NCBI RefSeq assembly: GCF_964204645.1
Contig: NC_134034.1
Coordinates: forward strand, 9,419,414-9,483,413
Source of the DNA: Tubulanus polymorphus
Taxonomy: Eukaryota; Nemertea; Palaeonemertea; Tubulaniformes; Tubulanidae
Length of the DNA: 64,000 nt
Direction of reading: 5' to 3'
Under the pieces are notes generated by a model. That model was not told the DNA's origin and made no database searches. It was given only the letters and a program-made list of their open reading frames with translations. Position numbers and translations under genes: made by a program. Position 1 is the stretch's first letter, and every line of letters starts with the position of its first letter. Below, one piece after another: positions 1 through 10,840 of the stretch.

Positions 1-1415
1 AATCTGATTATTTCATCCATTGATTTCCGAAAGAACTTCATTCTGGACCCATTTCCACAGTGGGTGGTGGTGATTAGATGATACTTTGTAGAAAGTATGG
101 TAAAGAGTTAAACCCTTTCAGTGCTTGCCGGAGATGATTTGACAAATTTCAAAAAGTTAGTTACTAAACTGTTTGGCAGGTGCTGCCATCTTTCATTAGA
201 GATAAAAACTAATTACCATACACCGCACTAAAAGGGTTAAGATATTAAAAATGAACTTTCTTGTCTCTAAGAGTTCGAGTTATTGAAAATTAGACGATTT
301 CGACAAGTTTGAACGGATAGAAATGAACTCATTTCTAGAGTTTTAAAAAGTAAAAATGATCTATACTAATTTTGATTCTTCGAGAGTTCGAGTAATCGAA
401 AAAAGAACTAATTTGAGAGTTAAAGTAATCGAAAATCTGACTCTAATTCAAAACTGTGTAACTGTATTCACAATCTTTCGAAAAAATTTCTCACTTTTTT
501 GCACATGCGAACAATCTCAGGTATGACGGTACGACCACCTTTGGGCACTCGGCGTTAACCGTTAATGGCCCTGTTGTACATTTTTTGGTCGAATCTTTTC
601 CGAATAAATGCGGAACTGGAGCTAATTTGTTTGTATATATTTGGTGGAGTTTAATCTAGTCATTTTGCATCTCAATGATATTACCCACCCAGAACTCAGT
701 TCGTCAAGCCTCAGAGTAACGACTCAGAGAAACAAGAAACATGCTTTTGGCAGACAATGTTTCCTAGAAGATCAAACATGTTTCATTCTGTGTTTCCCTG
801 CATTGTGTGCGACGTTCGGCTTCAATTGATAACTCAAATATTGTACTCTTCATGTGTTCACTATTTTACTATAGCACTGTAATATAATCCCCGGATCTGG
901 GTCTAGATTATTTCGGTTTTGGGAATCCTAAATTATGACATTGATTAATCGATAGGAATCATATGTTGTATTTGTTTGATATCACTGATATTTGATAATC
1001 AAACACAATTAAATAAATGTTATAATAAATAAATGTTACGTTATATACGATACAGTATCTTGAAAGGTTTCATTTTCACCCACTCGGGCGCGCTGTGCTG
1101 TGGTCAGACGTCGTAATCGTAATCGTTATAATAATTGAGAGGATGGTTGCAGTTTCTTTGTAACCGCTTGGGGGCGCCGGATCAGCGATTGGTCGATAGT
1201 TAGTTTCATAATTGAAAGGCTGTTAATGATTGGCTAAATATAGTGCTTTGGGTCCAACACGAGGGATTCTCTGGAGGCCTGCTCCATTTTATCTTGGAAA
1301 ATCTTTTACGAACAACTCGAATGAAACAAACCCCTTTTTGCAAATATGTGTGGAATTCGGAAGAAAATGAACCCATAAAATTGAATTATTGTCTATAAAT
1401 TACGATATGGTTGTT
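1..1415. other. gene-free flank with one short inverted-repeat element
   Basis: No convincing exon was found. The stretch is AT-rich. It holds a short TTAA-flanked element near its start and degenerate reiterations of a motif like GAGTTCGAGTAATCGAAAA between about 240 and 450, which resemble the 37-bp array near 21.3 kb. It ends just beyond the stop codon of the minus-strand gene, so its right part is probably the 3' UTR and downstream flank of that gene. No clear polyadenylation signal could be chosen. Confidence 0.5.
108..240. mobile_element. TTAA-flanked MITE, family 1, short copy
   Basis: The segment begins with TTAAACCCTTTCAGTGC and ends with the near inverse, GCACTAAAAGGGTTAA. The inside contains the GGTGCTGCCATCTTTCA segment shared with the longer copies at about 18.6, 25.2 and 58.7 kb. 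At 133 bp it is roughly half the length of those copies, so it looks like an internal deletion derivative. TTAA target sites are typical of piggyBac-type elements. No transposase is present, so the assignment is an inference from the ends. Confidence 0.7.
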
Positions 1416-4400
1416 CTAACTAGGTTTTGCAACGGCAGGCATGTTGATAGCCTCCGAGTAAGTCGGTGGTGGTTGAGCGAACTCGGAATATTGAGGAGGG
1501 GGTGGGTATAACTGGGGCTGGGGTGGAGCTAGGGGTTCGAGCGGGGCTAAAGGCCGGGGTTGATATGTAGAAGGCGCCGGTGGAACTGCTGCCGGTGGTG
1601 GTGGTTGAGCGAACTCGGAATATTGAGGAGGGGGTGGGTATAACTGGGGCTGGGGTGGAGCTAGAGGTTCGAGCGGGGCCAAAGAACGGAGTTGATATGT
1701 AAAAGGCGCCGGTGGAACTGCTGCCGGTGGTGGTGGTTGTTGAATAGTGCCGCTGGCGGCGGTTGCTGTCGTAGTACAGCGCGTCGCCGACAGGTTCGTC
1801 GTGGTCGGCTGCAATGATTTCTTACGTGTTCCGCACATGCAGCAACAAAGGAAGAAAACGACAAGACATGCTGAAAAAAAGAGATATTAAAAGAGATAGT
1901 AAAATATTTCGAATCATCCTGATATCGGTAGTGGTTTCATTTTCAGTCGGCTGATTAATCATTGCTAAAACTGTAAATATCATTGCATGTAACATTTTGT
2001 TTTTAACGTGGCCCGAGAGATGATACATGCTGTTATAGGGCCTGTGCGTATGGGCATCCAGAATAGACATACTTTCTTGAAAGTCGGGGCGCGAAAGCCC
2101 ATTCGGGTGCCATAAAGTGCCCTTCATTCAGTCCAATCTGAAACCTTTCTTTTAATTTATTGATGGGGTTCTAATTTCGCTTAAGTACTTACCAATGAAT
2201 CCCAAATATTTCAAGTTCGACGCGCCCTCGGAATCTTTTTATGAAAAGCAACCGTTACAGATAGACATTAAAGTTCGTGGACCGAGACATCCTTCCAAAC
2301 GAATTTATTTTATGTGTACAGAAATATTGTCCAACTTGAGAACGTCCGGTTTGGTTGGATAGTAAACTCCGCTCAAGTCGGATCTTGACTTGAGAGTGAT
2401 ATCTGAGTTGGATGGTACAGTAGACTCCGCTCAAGTCTGATCTTTTGATTTGAGAGTGATATCTGAGTTGGATGGTACAGTAGACTCCGCTCAAGTCGGA
2501 TCTTTTGACTTGAGAGTGATATCTGAGTTGGATGATACAGTAGACTCCGCTCAAGTCTGACAACTGGTGTTTGTCCGAGAGTTTATCAACTGAGAGGAGT
2601 ATCTGGATATTTTATGTAATCCTACTTACCACATTTCTCATCATCTGATGCTACAATTTTCGCGATCAGGAGTCGTGAATCGGCAGATCGTTTCAGCCAT
2701 CTTATTGTCAATCTTAAATACTGAAAAATAACGTGAAAATTCTATTATTCGATACATTTATACTGAATGATGCGGGAATGTATAATGCGGCATTCGATAC
2801 CAAGATAAAATCCCAATTTCCACATGAAGATGTGAAGTACGACCAACACCAGATATTAGAAATTTCAGGGAGCCCTCTCGTTTTGGGGGATGCAAATGAT
2901 ATAAAGCGTATATGAAGCGTTCTGCTTGAGGTTTTGCAGTGCTCCCCTGCAATTTCATCCTGAAAATTTGAAGCGTTTTAGGCATACTTAAAAAAGATAC
3001 TCCTTAGCGAGATAGCGGAAATCAAACGCCGGTCTGCACGGGTCAATTTGTGATGGAAAATGGGATCTAAAAACTTTCTTTGAAGAATTTGGGGATTGCG
3101 CGGGGTTCGCTCGCTACGCACCACTGGGTACCGGCCTGCACTTGATCAGCACACTTATAAACTGATCATCGTCCACATTTCACATGTGTTCAGGACTTCA
3201 CTTGAGATAGGGACTTTTAATCATAAATGAACTACAAACACCAGATATTAAACATTTTATCAACACACTTTCAGAAAGTGATCAAACACACTTCACATGT
3301 GTTCAGAACATAGTTGAGTGGAAATGAACTACAAACACCAGATATTAGACATTTTATCAGCATAATTTCGAAAACTGATAGTAGTCAAGACTTCATCGAT
3401 CTAGCGAATGGACTTGCAGATTTCACAGGCCTGCCACGCTACGTTACGTGCCTACATCCGGGACACTCACCTCAGCAGACGTGCCGTCGAAATGATAAGA
3501 AATACTACTGGGAAATATAACGCTTTCCACTACCGACCAGCTATCCTGCATCTTCGTCGAGAAGGCTTCGTATTTGTAAATCGTCCTATAGTACATACTT
3601 TCAATTGTTCCAAATTTGAAAAAATCGAAGGTGAACGACAATCTGTAGGCCTGCGTTCCGTTTACAGCGTACGTTACAGACAAACATTCTATTTTTCGGA
3701 TGAGTCTCGTGCTGGTCGATTCGATCTTTCCGCTCGAGTTCCCATTAAAAATCACGTATCGTCCTAAGTTTTTATCCTGAAAAAGAAAATAATTGCCAGA
3801 AATATATTCATTGTATGAACGCGATAGTGATGATATAGGGGCCACACGTCTGAAACACGGTCCCGGCCCCGGTCCCGGCCGCGGCCGCACACGTCTTAAA
3901 CACGGCCGCGGCCGCTCTTTGTTTTCATTTAGATGGTCAAATGAAAGAAAAAAGAGATTTTCTACTATCTATCAAAAGTCCAAATATAGACTATTTCAAC
4001 TTTGAACGGTTTAAGCTTCAATCGACTCTGTCATTTTGCCCCAAACAAGATGCCTATCTGCTATGATTTTCAGAAAATGGACAAACAAACAATAGTGTTC
4101 ATTTTATCCCACAATGATCAACTAGTGATCAATACATAATATTCAACATCAACAAAAAACAGGCAACAAAACATAATCTCACCCAAATTAGAATCACCAG
4201 TCGAAGGAGGTAAATAACTCAGTTTCCCCAAAGTAAATTATCCATACGAGCTTTTCGGGTATTGTGTGGGTGATACATTTAAGGTAGAAAAGTTGATTTG
4301 TTGGCACAAAGTAATGCACTCTCAATGCAGGTCTTTACTTAACCTAAGAACCAAAAAAAGCCTAAGGACCCTGAAATATTGAGCCGCTTCTTCGTGCGGT

Positions 4401-6975
4401 CTGTCAACTACCATGGTCAGATTAACATAAATACTGCATGTATGCATAAGAAATTTGAAAAATTGATGAAAGGAGCCTGTAAATTACGTGTGGAACTTGT
4501 AATGCTATAACGCGGAGCGTTATCTCAGGGGTTTCTTAGTTGAATAAAATCGAATAAAAGAGACTGTTGTCTCTTTTATTCGATTAAAACTAACTTTAGA
4601 GGAAATCAACAATCTTGATTTTAAGGCGACTTGCTAATTTGTAAACTATGAAACATTTCATACCTTTTAGGGTGATTTTGCTAAAATCTTACTTTCACGC
4701 AAACAACCCCAAAAGACTGCAAAACATCTCCGCCAGTCTGGCAAACGTAATATTAAGGATTCATTCAAGTATGATAAAATAACTATAGGCCATATTTGGG
4801 GATCTTAAGTTTATGGATCTTAGGTTTAGCATGTTATGTCAATATATAGCCTCTTGTCTATAGTGTCATCTGATTCTCCATGAAACCTTTTTTCCAGTGG
4901 CAGGTTTAGGGGGTGGTCTTGGGGCCCAGATTCCTGCCTTCCCACTGATGTTATAGCCACTACATAAAAAAAACTCATACTAACTAAATGTATTATTTCA
5001 TCAAAATTTGATTATAGCTCCTCGCAAAGCAAAAGGGTAGATAGATAGGCATCTGGTTTGGGCCAAAATGACAGAGTCGATTGAAGCTTAACCGTCCAAA
5101 AGTGAAATAGTCTATATAGAGAGAGATAGATAGTAGAAAATCTCTTTTTTCTTTCATTTGACCATTTAAGCGAAAAAAAAAGAGCGGCCGCGGCCGGGAC
5201 CGGGGCCGGGACCGTGTTTCAGACGTGTGGCCGCGGCCGCGGCCGGGGCCGAGTTTCAGACCCTGCCATGATATAGGCCCAATCAGCAGCGACTCGGGTT
5301 TAAGCCGAATCCACGCACCGTTGATCACCTCAGAAACTTTCAATCTTTATAATTCTCAAATATCTACAGTAGTCCCAACGAGTTCCCTTGATTCGAAATT
5401 AAGTTGAATCCCAACACGCTACCGAGTTCCCTGATTCTTAACTCGGTGAAGTATTTAGAGCACTCCAACGCTACAGTGTTACGATTTAGCTATTTTGGCT
5501 TAATAGTAATGCTGTTTGTAAAGTATTTTTATGTAATTTTTGGGCAGAACATCTGCGGTTTTTATAACATTGAGCGCGCGTAGATCGACATTCAAGACCC
5601 TTCCACTGGCATCTTTAGGCTTCATTGTTCCAATTATTAGTTAGTATCCAGTAGGCTTATTATTATATAAACATTGGTTAAACCATGGTCTTGAGTGGCG
5701 ATCTCGCTACTTGTAGAGTATTTTAGTTATATTATTGTATAGAATGTTGGGGAGTTTATTTAGTAATTAACCAATGGAAAGGGATTGAGACTTGGGATGA
5801 GATTCTGAGGATAAAAAGGGTTAGTTCAGTAGATTCGGGAGAACTAGAGAACGGGAACGAGAGAACGAGAACTAGAGAACGGGAACTAGAGAACTAGACG
5901 GGAGTGAGAGCTAAGTCAAGTCCAGAGAAAAGCTAGTCAGGAGTACCGAGATATCAGATCGGGAACCTACGGGAGAATAGCCGAGGGATTGGATCTGGAT
6001 CAGACGGGTTGACTATAGGATTTACGCTGGATTGTAACTACACATTATAGAAGACATTATATATCGGATGATGGAATAAACATACACTCATATTATACAA
6101 GATAAAGGCAAACTACTGAGTTAAGTATACTTTTATATCCCGGATTCTAGAGCTAGGCACGATAGTCTAAATCAGAGTTATCGTAGCGAAATTGACGACC
6201 ACACTCATATCGTTTCAACTGAGTTCTCTGATTCTCAAATCAGTGAAATATTTACAGCAGTCCCAACGCTACCGAGATCTCTGATTCTTAACGGTGAAAT
6301 ATTTACAGCAGTCTCAACGATACCCAAGTTCCTTGATTCTAAATAATAGGAGAATCTAGAAAGTTTCCTGTTTCTTAAGTCGGTACAATAATCAGCCCAA
6401 CGCTAGCAAGAGTTCCCCGATTCTCAACTCGGAGAGATATTTACAGTGCGATCGTGATCAGGTTGCCTGATCCTCAACTCGGTTTATCTGTATATGTCTG
6501 ATCAAACAAAATCTCAACGTGATTGGTTTATGAATGTTTCTCTATTTACTCACGTATTCTTGTTCCCAGGACGATTTCGGAAGCAGTGACCAACCACTGC
6601 AAAGCGGCCAGGACTCTTCACAATCAGCAACAAGAACTAAATCGAAAAAATAACGGTATCTTTCTAATCTAGATTGATTAAGGTTTTATGCAATTTCTTC
6701 AGCAAAATATTTAAATGTTACGAACGAGTCTTTTTTCTGAATACTGAAGGCCAAAATTTTTGTCTTAAACGATAGCCGCATTCTAAATGGACTTTGATTG
6801 CAATCTTACTTCTCAAGAAAATCAATCCTGAACATGACGCACCACATTGACGTCATATTCCTGACATATATAATCATATGATCTACTCACTCGTTTTTCC
6901 TGTCGCAATATCGCAGTTATACAAAACAGCAACCGCAACGAATATCAAAGTGTTACTGATGTTAATAAAAGCCAT
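1416..6975 (-). CDS. single-pass membrane protein with PPxY proline-rich tail, unrecognised family
   Basis: Six exons read on the minus strand: 6975-6891, 6636-6554, 3776-3471, 2720-2630, 2234-2193 and 1870-1416. All have GT-AG borders and matching phases, giving 353 residues. Residues 1-25 form a signal peptide (core LIFVAVAVLY). The ectodomain, about 26-195, has four cysteines (DCEESWPLC, IEC, DEKC), two N-glycosylation sequons (NSS, NGT) and alternating hydrophobic stretches like a beta-sandwich. Residues 198-214 (YLGFIACLVVFFLCCCM) form the membrane helix, assembled across the last intron, and are followed by a CGTRKK stop-transfer end. The tail has two 44-residue proline-rich repeats with PPPQY and PPTY motifs, which in other proteins bind WW domains such as those of NEDD4-type ligases. 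I do not recognise the family. The exon at 2234-2193 has a weak acceptor and is the least secure part. Confidence 0.7.
1477..1740 (-). repeat. 132-bp in-frame tandem duplication in the proline-rich tail
   Basis: Two adjacent copies with a 132-bp period (44 codons) encode nearly the same proline-rich module, each ending in PPPPQYSEFAQ. The period is a multiple of three, so copy-number change would keep the frame. The copies differ at only a few bases, which suggests recent duplication. Confidence 0.85.
2347..2566. repeat. 60-bp tandem repeat, about 3.6 copies
   Basis: The unit contains TTGAGAGTGATATCTGAGTT and recurs every 60 bases (for example at 2391, 2451 and 2511). It lies in an intron of the minus-strand membrane protein gene. 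The open frame across it on the minus strand is only a product of the 60-bp period, which is divisible by three. Confidence 0.85.
3170..3400. repeat. dispersed repeat with ACATTTTATCAGCA motif, two adjacent copies
   Basis: Two neighbouring copies share TTCACATGTGTTCAGAAC, AATGAACTACAAACACCAGA and ACATTTTATCAGCA-type segments. Related copies on one strand or the other lie at about 42.67-42.80, 44.86-45.03, 48.02-48.14 and 50.42-50.60 kb. The right edge runs up to the donor side of the exon at 3471-3776. Its class is not clear. Confidence 0.6.
3839..5232. mobile_element. inverted-repeat element with ~200-bp arms and GC-rich tips
   Basis: The left arm (3839-4060) and right arm (5041-5232) are near-perfect inverse copies. 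Both start with GGCCACACGTCTGAAACACG, then a GC-rich block with GCGGCCGC sites, then a segment ending in ATGCCTATCT. The roughly 980-bp interior holds no long frame. The element sits in an intron of the minus-strand membrane protein gene. Long terminal inverted repeats suggest a non-autonomous DNA transposon. A target duplication could not be assigned. Confidence 0.7.
4548..4585. repeat. 17-bp-stem hairpin
   Basis: AATCGAATAAAAGAGAC at 4548-4564 is followed by a 4-nt loop and its perfect complement at 4569-4585. It lies near the middle of the interior of the inverted-repeat element around it. Confidence 0.8.
5340..6480. repeat. degenerate repeats plus possible solo LTR
   Basis: Two blocks (about 5340-5460 and 6220-6480) repeat a unit with CCGAGTTCCCTGATTCTCAA and ATATTTACAGCAGTC. 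They are the reverse-strand form of the array at 34.86-35.2 kb. Between them, from about 5744 (TGTTGGGGAG) to about 6200, lies a segment with a TATA-like ATAAAAAGG near 5815, an AATAAA near 6074 and a run of AGAGAACGGGAAC repeats. This order would fit a solo LTR. No paired LTR, target duplication or coding region is visible, so the LTR call is weak. Confidence 0.3.
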
Positions 6976-7239
6976 CAGAGAGAGTATTTAAACTACGCGC
7001 AACAAAATATATAACAGTCAAATAAATAGCGTTTTCCTCGTGTAGATTTCCTATACGTATATACGTGCAATGTTGAATTAATACTGAAAAACAAACAGGA
7101 TTTTCCACATGCTTAAATACGTGACGGGTCACAGCATATGACAATGAATTGGCCCGATGACGTATTTTGTACTATAAATAGCTCTCAACTCATTTTGTCC
7201 TCGACGCTATACGCGATCTTGTATAAGCCATAGTTACAA

Positions 7240-7745
7240 GACGCGTTCACACGACGAAATTTAGACCGGACCTGCAAATTTAGACCGGTCTAAATTTCGT
7301 CGTGAATTTGAACCGGACCACGTACGGACCCATTTAGACCGATCTAACTAGTTGTCGTTTGAACGCGGCTATAATCTCAATAGCGTAATGTGATTTCCGG
7401 TTCAGCTATATCTGCCTATTCATTCTCGTTTCGGTTTTTACATTTTCTAGACACATTTTATTGACCTTGCTGCAAGAAAGATGGGTTTACTGTCTTGTAG
7501 TTATTTACTATAGGCGCGTTACACGACGAAATTTAGACCGGTCTAAATTTGGTCCGGTCCAATTTAGACCGGACCAAGCGTTCACACGGGCAAAAATGCA
7601 AAAATACCGTTCCAAATTAGACCGGTCTAGTTTAAACCGGTCTGATTTGGCACGGTCTAAAAAAGCGAACCAGGTCCGGACAAAATTTTGGACCGGTCTA
7701 AATATGTGTGTGTGGACATAAACTGGTACCAGGTCCGGTCTAAAT
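7240..7745. repeat. cluster of TTTAGACCGGTCTAAA palindromes (MITE-like)
   Basis: About a dozen copies of TTTAGACCGGTCTAAA or half-sites occur in two blocks (7240-7370 and 7505-7740). Each block begins with a GCGTTCACACG-like or GCGTTACACG-like sequence, and GACGAAATTTAGACCGG is repeated in both orientations. The pattern suggests short inverted-repeat elements whose interior is itself palindromic. No coding capacity is seen. Confidence 0.55.
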
Positions 7746-7889
7746 CGTAATTCTGAATCTCTGCGGTATAGATGTCGCGACCTCTGCGGCAGAGTGTGAG
7801 TCCAGTTTATTAAGTTCTTAATGCTTTTATTACCGTTTATGTAATTATTCTTAAGAACTGTTTTTCCTCCCTATACTATGGAAATGTTT

Positions 7890-8252
7890 GGAGCGTAATT
7901 CGTATTCGTATATCGTGATCATCATCCGTTTTACTGCCGTGCTTTGAACCGTGTTTAAACGACACTTAAGAGCGTTCACACGGCGTTTTGACACGCGGTG
8001 ATAAAGTCACCGGGCCCACAAGATGTCGCCATCTGCTAAATGCGCCTGGATGAAGTCTTGCTTCCAGATTCGAAGTATAGCAAGACATTGTTCATTTGAC
8101 CAATTCGATCCTGTGTCAGGTTTATACATTTTTGCGGATGCGAATTCGATTTTATTCTATCACGCTGGAACTCTAAGTGTCGTTTAAACACGGTTCAAAG
8201 CACGGCAGTAAAACGGATGATGATCGCGATATACGAATACGAATAAGGCTCC
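7890..8252. mobile_element. 363-bp inverted-repeat element with ~75-bp arms
   Basis: The left arm (about 7890-7970) and right arm (about 8177-8252) are near-perfect inverse copies. They contain CGTATTCGTATATCG, ACTGCCGTGCTTTGAACC and GTTTAAACGACACTTA. The interior has no usable frame and carries a GCGTTCACACGGCG segment. The structure is that of a non-autonomous TIR transposon. Confidence 0.75.
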
Positions 8253-8535
8253 AATAAAACAAACATGCAATTGTTGTAATTTGTTTCTCTTCGCGGTTCT
8301 CGTGTGTTTTCCACAACGTAATCACTCAAGGTGGCGTGAAAACGCTTTGAATCGCTCCTAATTTTCAAAATCTTCTCGGGGGGACTCCCAACGGGTGTGT
8401 ATAATACATGTAATGCCTTCTAACTACAAGGTGTATTCATGCTTGCGAACCATCATTTTTACTGATTCAAAAGAATGTGAAAAAACATATTGTTAAACTT
8501 GATAAAGGGTTAAGAAAATGGTGTCTCTTTTCTCT

Positions 8536-8632
8536 GGTGGTGGTGGTGGTGGTGGTGGTGTTGATGGTGATGGTGGTGGTGGTGGTGGCGGTGGCGGAGG
8601 CGGAGGCGGTGGTGGTGGTGGTGGTGGTGGAG
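8536..8632. repeat. GGT/GGC trinucleotide microsatellite
   Basis: The plus strand is a nearly pure run of GGT with some GAT, GGC and GGA units. Open frames on both strands here (poly-Val and poly-Thr/His) are simple-sequence artefacts. A few shorter GGTGGT runs follow up to about 8710. Confidence 0.9.
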
Positions 8633-8993
8633 ATACACTTGAGAAGGAATGGTGATGCTGGGGAAGGTGTTGGTGGTGAAAGTGTTAGCGGGTGATGCTG
8701 GTGGTGGTGGAGAGGCCAGGGATAATGATAATGTAACCCAGTCATCCAGTCACCTAGTCATTTAGTCCGAAACCAGAGTGTTTATAAGGCGGGGATAAAC
8801 TTGGTGATTCTAATGTTTACAACCCACAATTGAAATTCAATCCTCTTTATCGTATGCAAGCACCATTCATAAACACATTCTTTTGAAATTCCAATCTCGT
8901 CTTCCCTCTCTACCATATATCTACGGGCTGCCTAAAATTCAGAAAGAACATGTTCCCCTGCGCTTTCGTATCGAACTGTAATTTGCCTTCTTA

Positions 8994-9205
8994 TCGACGT
9001 TTGACCAAAACGCCAGATTCTAGGCTCCAGTTTGCTAGTCAGGCAAACTCACGGCGTTTGACCAAAACGCCAGGCCAGAGCCTCGGTTTGCTGCTCACTC
9101 AACGACGATACCCAGAACGTCAGGCCACAAATACATATCTCACAAGCCTACGCCGTTGTTCCACTACAGAGTAAAACTCACGACGTTTGACCAAAAAAAA
9201 TTCCA
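8994..9205. repeat. repeated small hairpins (GGCGTTTGACCAAAACGCC)
   Basis: GGCGTTTGACCAAAACGCC forms a 7-bp-stem hairpin at about 9055. A close copy occurs at about 8997 and a half copy at about 9183, each preceded by CTCACG or a similar sequence. The role is not known. Confidence 0.5.
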
Positions 9206-10740
9206 CTGAAAAATTCTTTGTACTGGCTTTGGCCGCCCCTGTTCCAACGGCCCTGGAAACTCGTCACATACGTACGCACACTAGGCCAACGTAGAACCTG
9301 ACACGAAAGCCACACTGACTTCCCCACTCGCACAGCGCCGTATGTGACAATAATAAACGGCCCTCGACCTCAGGCTCGCCAAAATAAATTACTTGATAAA
9401 TTTCGGCAGTCTATTAACGAATTAGTTTGTTCACGTTTTGTCGTTTTGGGCGCATGCCCGGCTAGTCCGTCGTCGTGACCCACCATACTTTGGCACCCGT
9501 TATGAAACCGATGATTTTTTGTATCATAAAATCTGAACCACAGGCTCGTTTCTAAAATTCTTTAGCTTATTTGATTCTACCTCATTATCACCGAGTGATT
9601 TAAATGATCCGCCGGCCCGCCATAGCGGAGAATGTATCATTTTTAGCCCTTGGACAATAAAGTGTGAATTAAATTGAATCGCGCTGCAGCTGCCATCTGG
9701 CGTGTGTTTGTAGAATTCGGGAATCCCCGCTGAATCCACCAATCGCGCGCGTCGACACATACGACGTTCAGGTTGATCGGGGTGTGTTGTTGATCCTGAA
9801 CCAGGAAGTTGTCAAAAAGTGGAATAAAATCGCGTTAAAATGCTCGAATTTCCGGCGAACACAGGTTTAAATGACAGGTTTGTCTTGTTTAACTTTTATC
9901 GGCGATCGAATCGTGAATATTGCCTGAATGTTAAACCGTTGTTAAGATAGAATAGATCAGTTTTTGTCTTTTTTTGTTTCTTTCTGCTGTGTTGTGGGAA
10001 ATGTATATTGCAGCAGCAGGTCAACTCAACTCGGGTTATCCTATTCAATCGTGATCCCTCAGTGTATTTCACACGCTATTTACCTCCCCTATTTCGCAAA
10101 CTTATTTTGGCCATTTGAATCAAGGAAATGATTCCTGTTTCTGTTTGACCGGAGCAAAAATATGTGAACCTTCCTTTTTACGGCGCTATCAGATAGATAG
10201 GCCTAGCCCGGTAGGCCTAAAATAAGAATTTCGGTCAACTGGTACCCGTCCCATGCTAACTTGTACCCAGGTCAACTCCTTCCCATCCAACTCAACTCGT
10301 ACTACATTGCGTATTCACCCAGTTCGCGGAGCTCCGTATAGGCCTACTGCATGTACTAAGTCTAAGAGCGATTGTGAACCAACCGCATTGATCTGGGCAA
10401 CATTCAGCATTGAAACCATTCAGTACTCGGTAATTACTCATCTGATTTCAATAAATTAACTCCCTACCCTGACCTTATGATTTTATTGCGCGTGTGATTT
10501 TCTTTAAATCGGTGCGGGAAGAAAAATGAATGAATCGTAACGGTCTAAACCGATAGATTTTTTGTAGCCTAGTCACATGGAAAACTCTGGTTTTGTTAAT
10601 CGGCAATGTTGGCCTCCTCGTTGAATGAAAATTTTCATTTGATTGTCGTGAATACGTGCGCCATCTAGCGAGTGGTACTGGCACCGATTCGTGTTCATCG
10701 ACTTCGTCAAAGCTAGAAATTTAATTTTGTCTTTTTCTTT
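9206..10740. other. upstream region of the RhoGAP gene, no exon assigned
   Basis: No coding exon is seen. The acceptor just before the first coding exon shows that at least one non-coding first exon must lie upstream, and the more GC-rich 9.5-9.9 kb is a reasonable place for it. No TATA box or donor could be chosen with confidence. Confidence 0.4.
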
Positions 10741-10758
10741 TTTTCAGCGATTGAAACA

Positions 10759-10803
10759 ATGTCGTTTGAATTCGTGAATTGGCAACGCAGAGAGTTGCAT
10801 TGA
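10759..10803 (+). promoter_or_regulatory. upstream ORF in the RhoGAP 5' leader
   Basis: A 14-codon frame (MSFEFVNWQRRELH, then TGA) starts 82 nt before the RhoGAP start, inside the same exon, which begins at 10748 after a TTTTTTTCAG acceptor. It ends 37 nt before the main ATG. Its translation is not shown; it could dampen initiation at the main ATG. Confidence 0.4.
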
Positions 10804-10840
10804 TAAGGGAACTTTTCCACGCGCTACACGCCGCGACAAA

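Noticed and set aside
2255-2563. 102-codon minus frame with repeated SDLSGVYCTIQLRYHSQ
   Set aside because: It is created by a 60-bp tandem repeat inside an intron; the period is divisible by three, which keeps the frame open.
3444-3890. Upstream part of the minus frame (MRPRPGPGPGP...) as the protein's N terminus
   Set aside because: The PG-rich part is the GC-rich tip of a transposon; the exon begins at the acceptor at 3776, and a signal-peptide exon in matching phase exists at 6975-6891.
8467-8745. Poly-Val and poly-Thr/His frames on opposite strands
   Set aside because: They lie over a GGT/GTG microsatellite and have no gene-like sequence.
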